Origin: Opitutaceae bacterium
GTDB lineage: Bacteria > Verrucomicrobiota > Verrucomicrobiae > Opitutales > Opitutaceae
Assembly (NCBI GenBank): GCA_031266495.1
Contig: JAISAX010000458.1
Location: 1-6,175 of the forward strand
Reading direction: 5' to 3'
Length of the DNA: 6,175 nucleotides
The translations under genes were made by a program, and so were the position numbers. Position 1 is the stretch's first letter. The number at the start of each line of letters is the position of its first letter. The notes beneath the pieces are model-generated. The model searched no databases, was not told where the DNA came from, and saw nothing but the letters and a program-made list of their open reading frames with translations. This document shows, piece by piece, positions 5,507 through 6,175 of the stretch.

Positions 5507-5673
5507 GGGCACTTTGAAAAAGTCATTTTAACCGCGAATAGACGCGAATAGACGCAAATTCGGAAAGAATATAATTTCGCCGAACAAGAGCAGGTTTTGA
5601 AACATTCGCGTTCATTCGCGTTGCCTTCGCGGTTGGTTCGTTTGTCTGGAAAAAGGAGTTTTTCAAAGTGCCC
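5507..5673. mobile_element. 167-bp MITE-like element with 15-bp terminal inverted repeats
   Basis: GGGCACTTTGAAAAA (5507-5521) is the exact reverse complement of 5659-5673. Inside, a second imperfect inverted repeat pairs AACCGCGAATAGACGCGAAT (from 5530) with the complement of 5608-5634; these arms are CGCGAATAGA-type 10-bp repeats (5533, 5543, 5553) and TTCGCG every 10 bases (5605, 5615, 5625). There is no open frame of substance inside. It looks like a non-autonomous element, or a hairpin repeat into which the array has expanded. No clear target duplication: the flanks are GATTCA and ACTATC. Confidence 0.65.
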
Positions 5674-5696
5674 ACTATCCTTTCCCTGAAAAATCC

Positions 5697-5719
5697 GGTT
5701 GCGGCGCCGCCGCTCCAGG
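5697..5719 (-). repeat. REP-like palindrome, GGAG foot, copy B
   Basis: On the minus strand, GGAG (complement of 5713-5716) is the foot of GCGGC-GGC-GCCGC. It matches 3987-4009 at 21 of 23 positions. Next to it, CTCTGTGGTTAAAAA (5721-5735) reads AACCACAGAG on the minus strand, another sequence that looks like a dispersed repeat. The remaining part of 5736-5881 holds no gene; only a 7-bp tandem pair CTGGCTC (5819-5832) was seen. Confidence 0.55.
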
Positions 5720-5881
5720 TCTCTGTGGTTAAAAATCTGTTTTCGGAAGTTTCTGGCAAGTGCCCCTGGTCATTCGTTGTTCTCCTTGTTTCCTTCTGGT
5801 CAAAAATGGATTTCTGCCTGGCTCCTGGCTCTGTATATCATCAAATACAAGTGGAAACATTGAGGAATCAGAAAGTTGCCG

Positions 5882-6175
5882 TCACTCCGGCGCAGCGTAA
5901 TGGCGTGGGCCGCCGAGACGCATGAACCGGGTGTGCACTGCCCAGCCGCACACAAGCGCCAGTATCGATAAAAATATCCCCGCCGTGAAGGTGTATCGGT
6001 ATATGTTCCCGGAACGGTCGATAAATATGCCTATCAATGGCGCTATGCACATCGTCAGCGGTGAACTCAAAAAAGATATCGCCGATGCATATTGCGCAAA
6101 CTTCTCGTGCGGAAACAACCTCTGCCCGAGCGTCGCCATGGCCGTCCACATGCTGCCGGACAGGACTCCGTGCAG
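5882..6175 (-). CDS. MFS transporter, C-terminal fragment (cut by window edge)
   Basis: The last 97 residues of an integral inner-membrane transporter are present; the frame is open to the window edge, so the start lies outside. It reads LHGVLSGSMWTAMATLGQRL, then FPHEKFAQYASA, a transmembrane helix (about 28-52, SAISFLSSPLTMCIAPLIGI), the loop FIDRSGNIYRY, a second helix (about 62-82, FTAGIFLSILALVCGWAVHT) and a cytoplasmic tail ending LGGPRHYAAPE. The G.FID.SG.-YR loop between the last helices and the LGGP..Y.PPE-like tail are what I associate with sugar-type MFS carriers found in Verrucomicrobiota and Lentisphaerae, from memory. The substrate is unknown. It converges on the LacI-family gene, and the 476 bases between them are filled with repeats. 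The ATG at 6151 is internal, not the start. Confidence 0.75.
   Translation of the reverse strand: MHGVLSGSMWTAMATLGQRLFPHEKFAQYASAISFLSSPLTMCIAPLIGIFIDRSGNIYRYTFTAGIFLSILALVCGWAVHTRFMRLGGPRHYAAPE

Noticed and set aside
5523..5759. 78-codon minus-strand open frame
   Set aside because: It is made of the MITE-like element and the adjacent REP-like repeat.

Overview
The window looks like accessory chromosomal DNA from a GC-rich Verrucomicrobiota bacterium, most likely the Opitutaceae. The grounds are a LacI-type regulator with the RPDPMLRALVAYR linker style of that group, a decayed PEP-CTERM sorting tail, a sugar-transporter-like MFS end, and many GC-rich palindromes. This placement is from pattern memory; no search was run.

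Layout: 1-284 is a nested palindromic element (21-231) around a 10-bp tandem array, followed by a second 10-bp array that runs almost to the first gene. 285-2198 (+) encodes a 637-aa uncharacterised protein with a helical N-terminal half, a beta-rich C-terminal half and an in-frame low-complexity insertion. 2199-2550, between convergent genes, holds a hairpin with a 27-bp perfect stem and a REPIN-like pair of inverted REPs. 2551-3660 (-) encodes an Rpn/YhgA-family (transposase_31) PD-(D/E)XK nuclease. 3661-4211 holds the frameshifted remnant of a PEP-CTERM protein gene, its hairpin, and a cluster of REP-like palindromes. 4212-5405 (+) encodes a LacI-family regulator. 5406-5881 holds another 10-bp array, a 167-bp element with 15-bp terminal inverted repeats, and a REP-like palindrome. 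5882-6175 (-) is the C-terminal end of an MFS transporter cut by the window edge.

The genes do not form one operon: strands run +, -, +, -. The LacI regulator and MFS transporter are convergent neighbours and could belong to a carbohydrate-uptake locus, and the first protein faintly resembles polysaccharide-lyase-type folds, but none of this is shown directly. 

The most striking content is non-coding. Several palindromes share an invariant GTCTC/GAGAC loop with different, fully paired stems. Two inverted REPs carry GTAG feet and a compensatory stem change. A 12-bp motif (CTGANRTTACGC) recurs four times beside such palindromes. Several arrays have a strict 10-bp period. No RAYT or other transposase that could mobilise them lies in the window.
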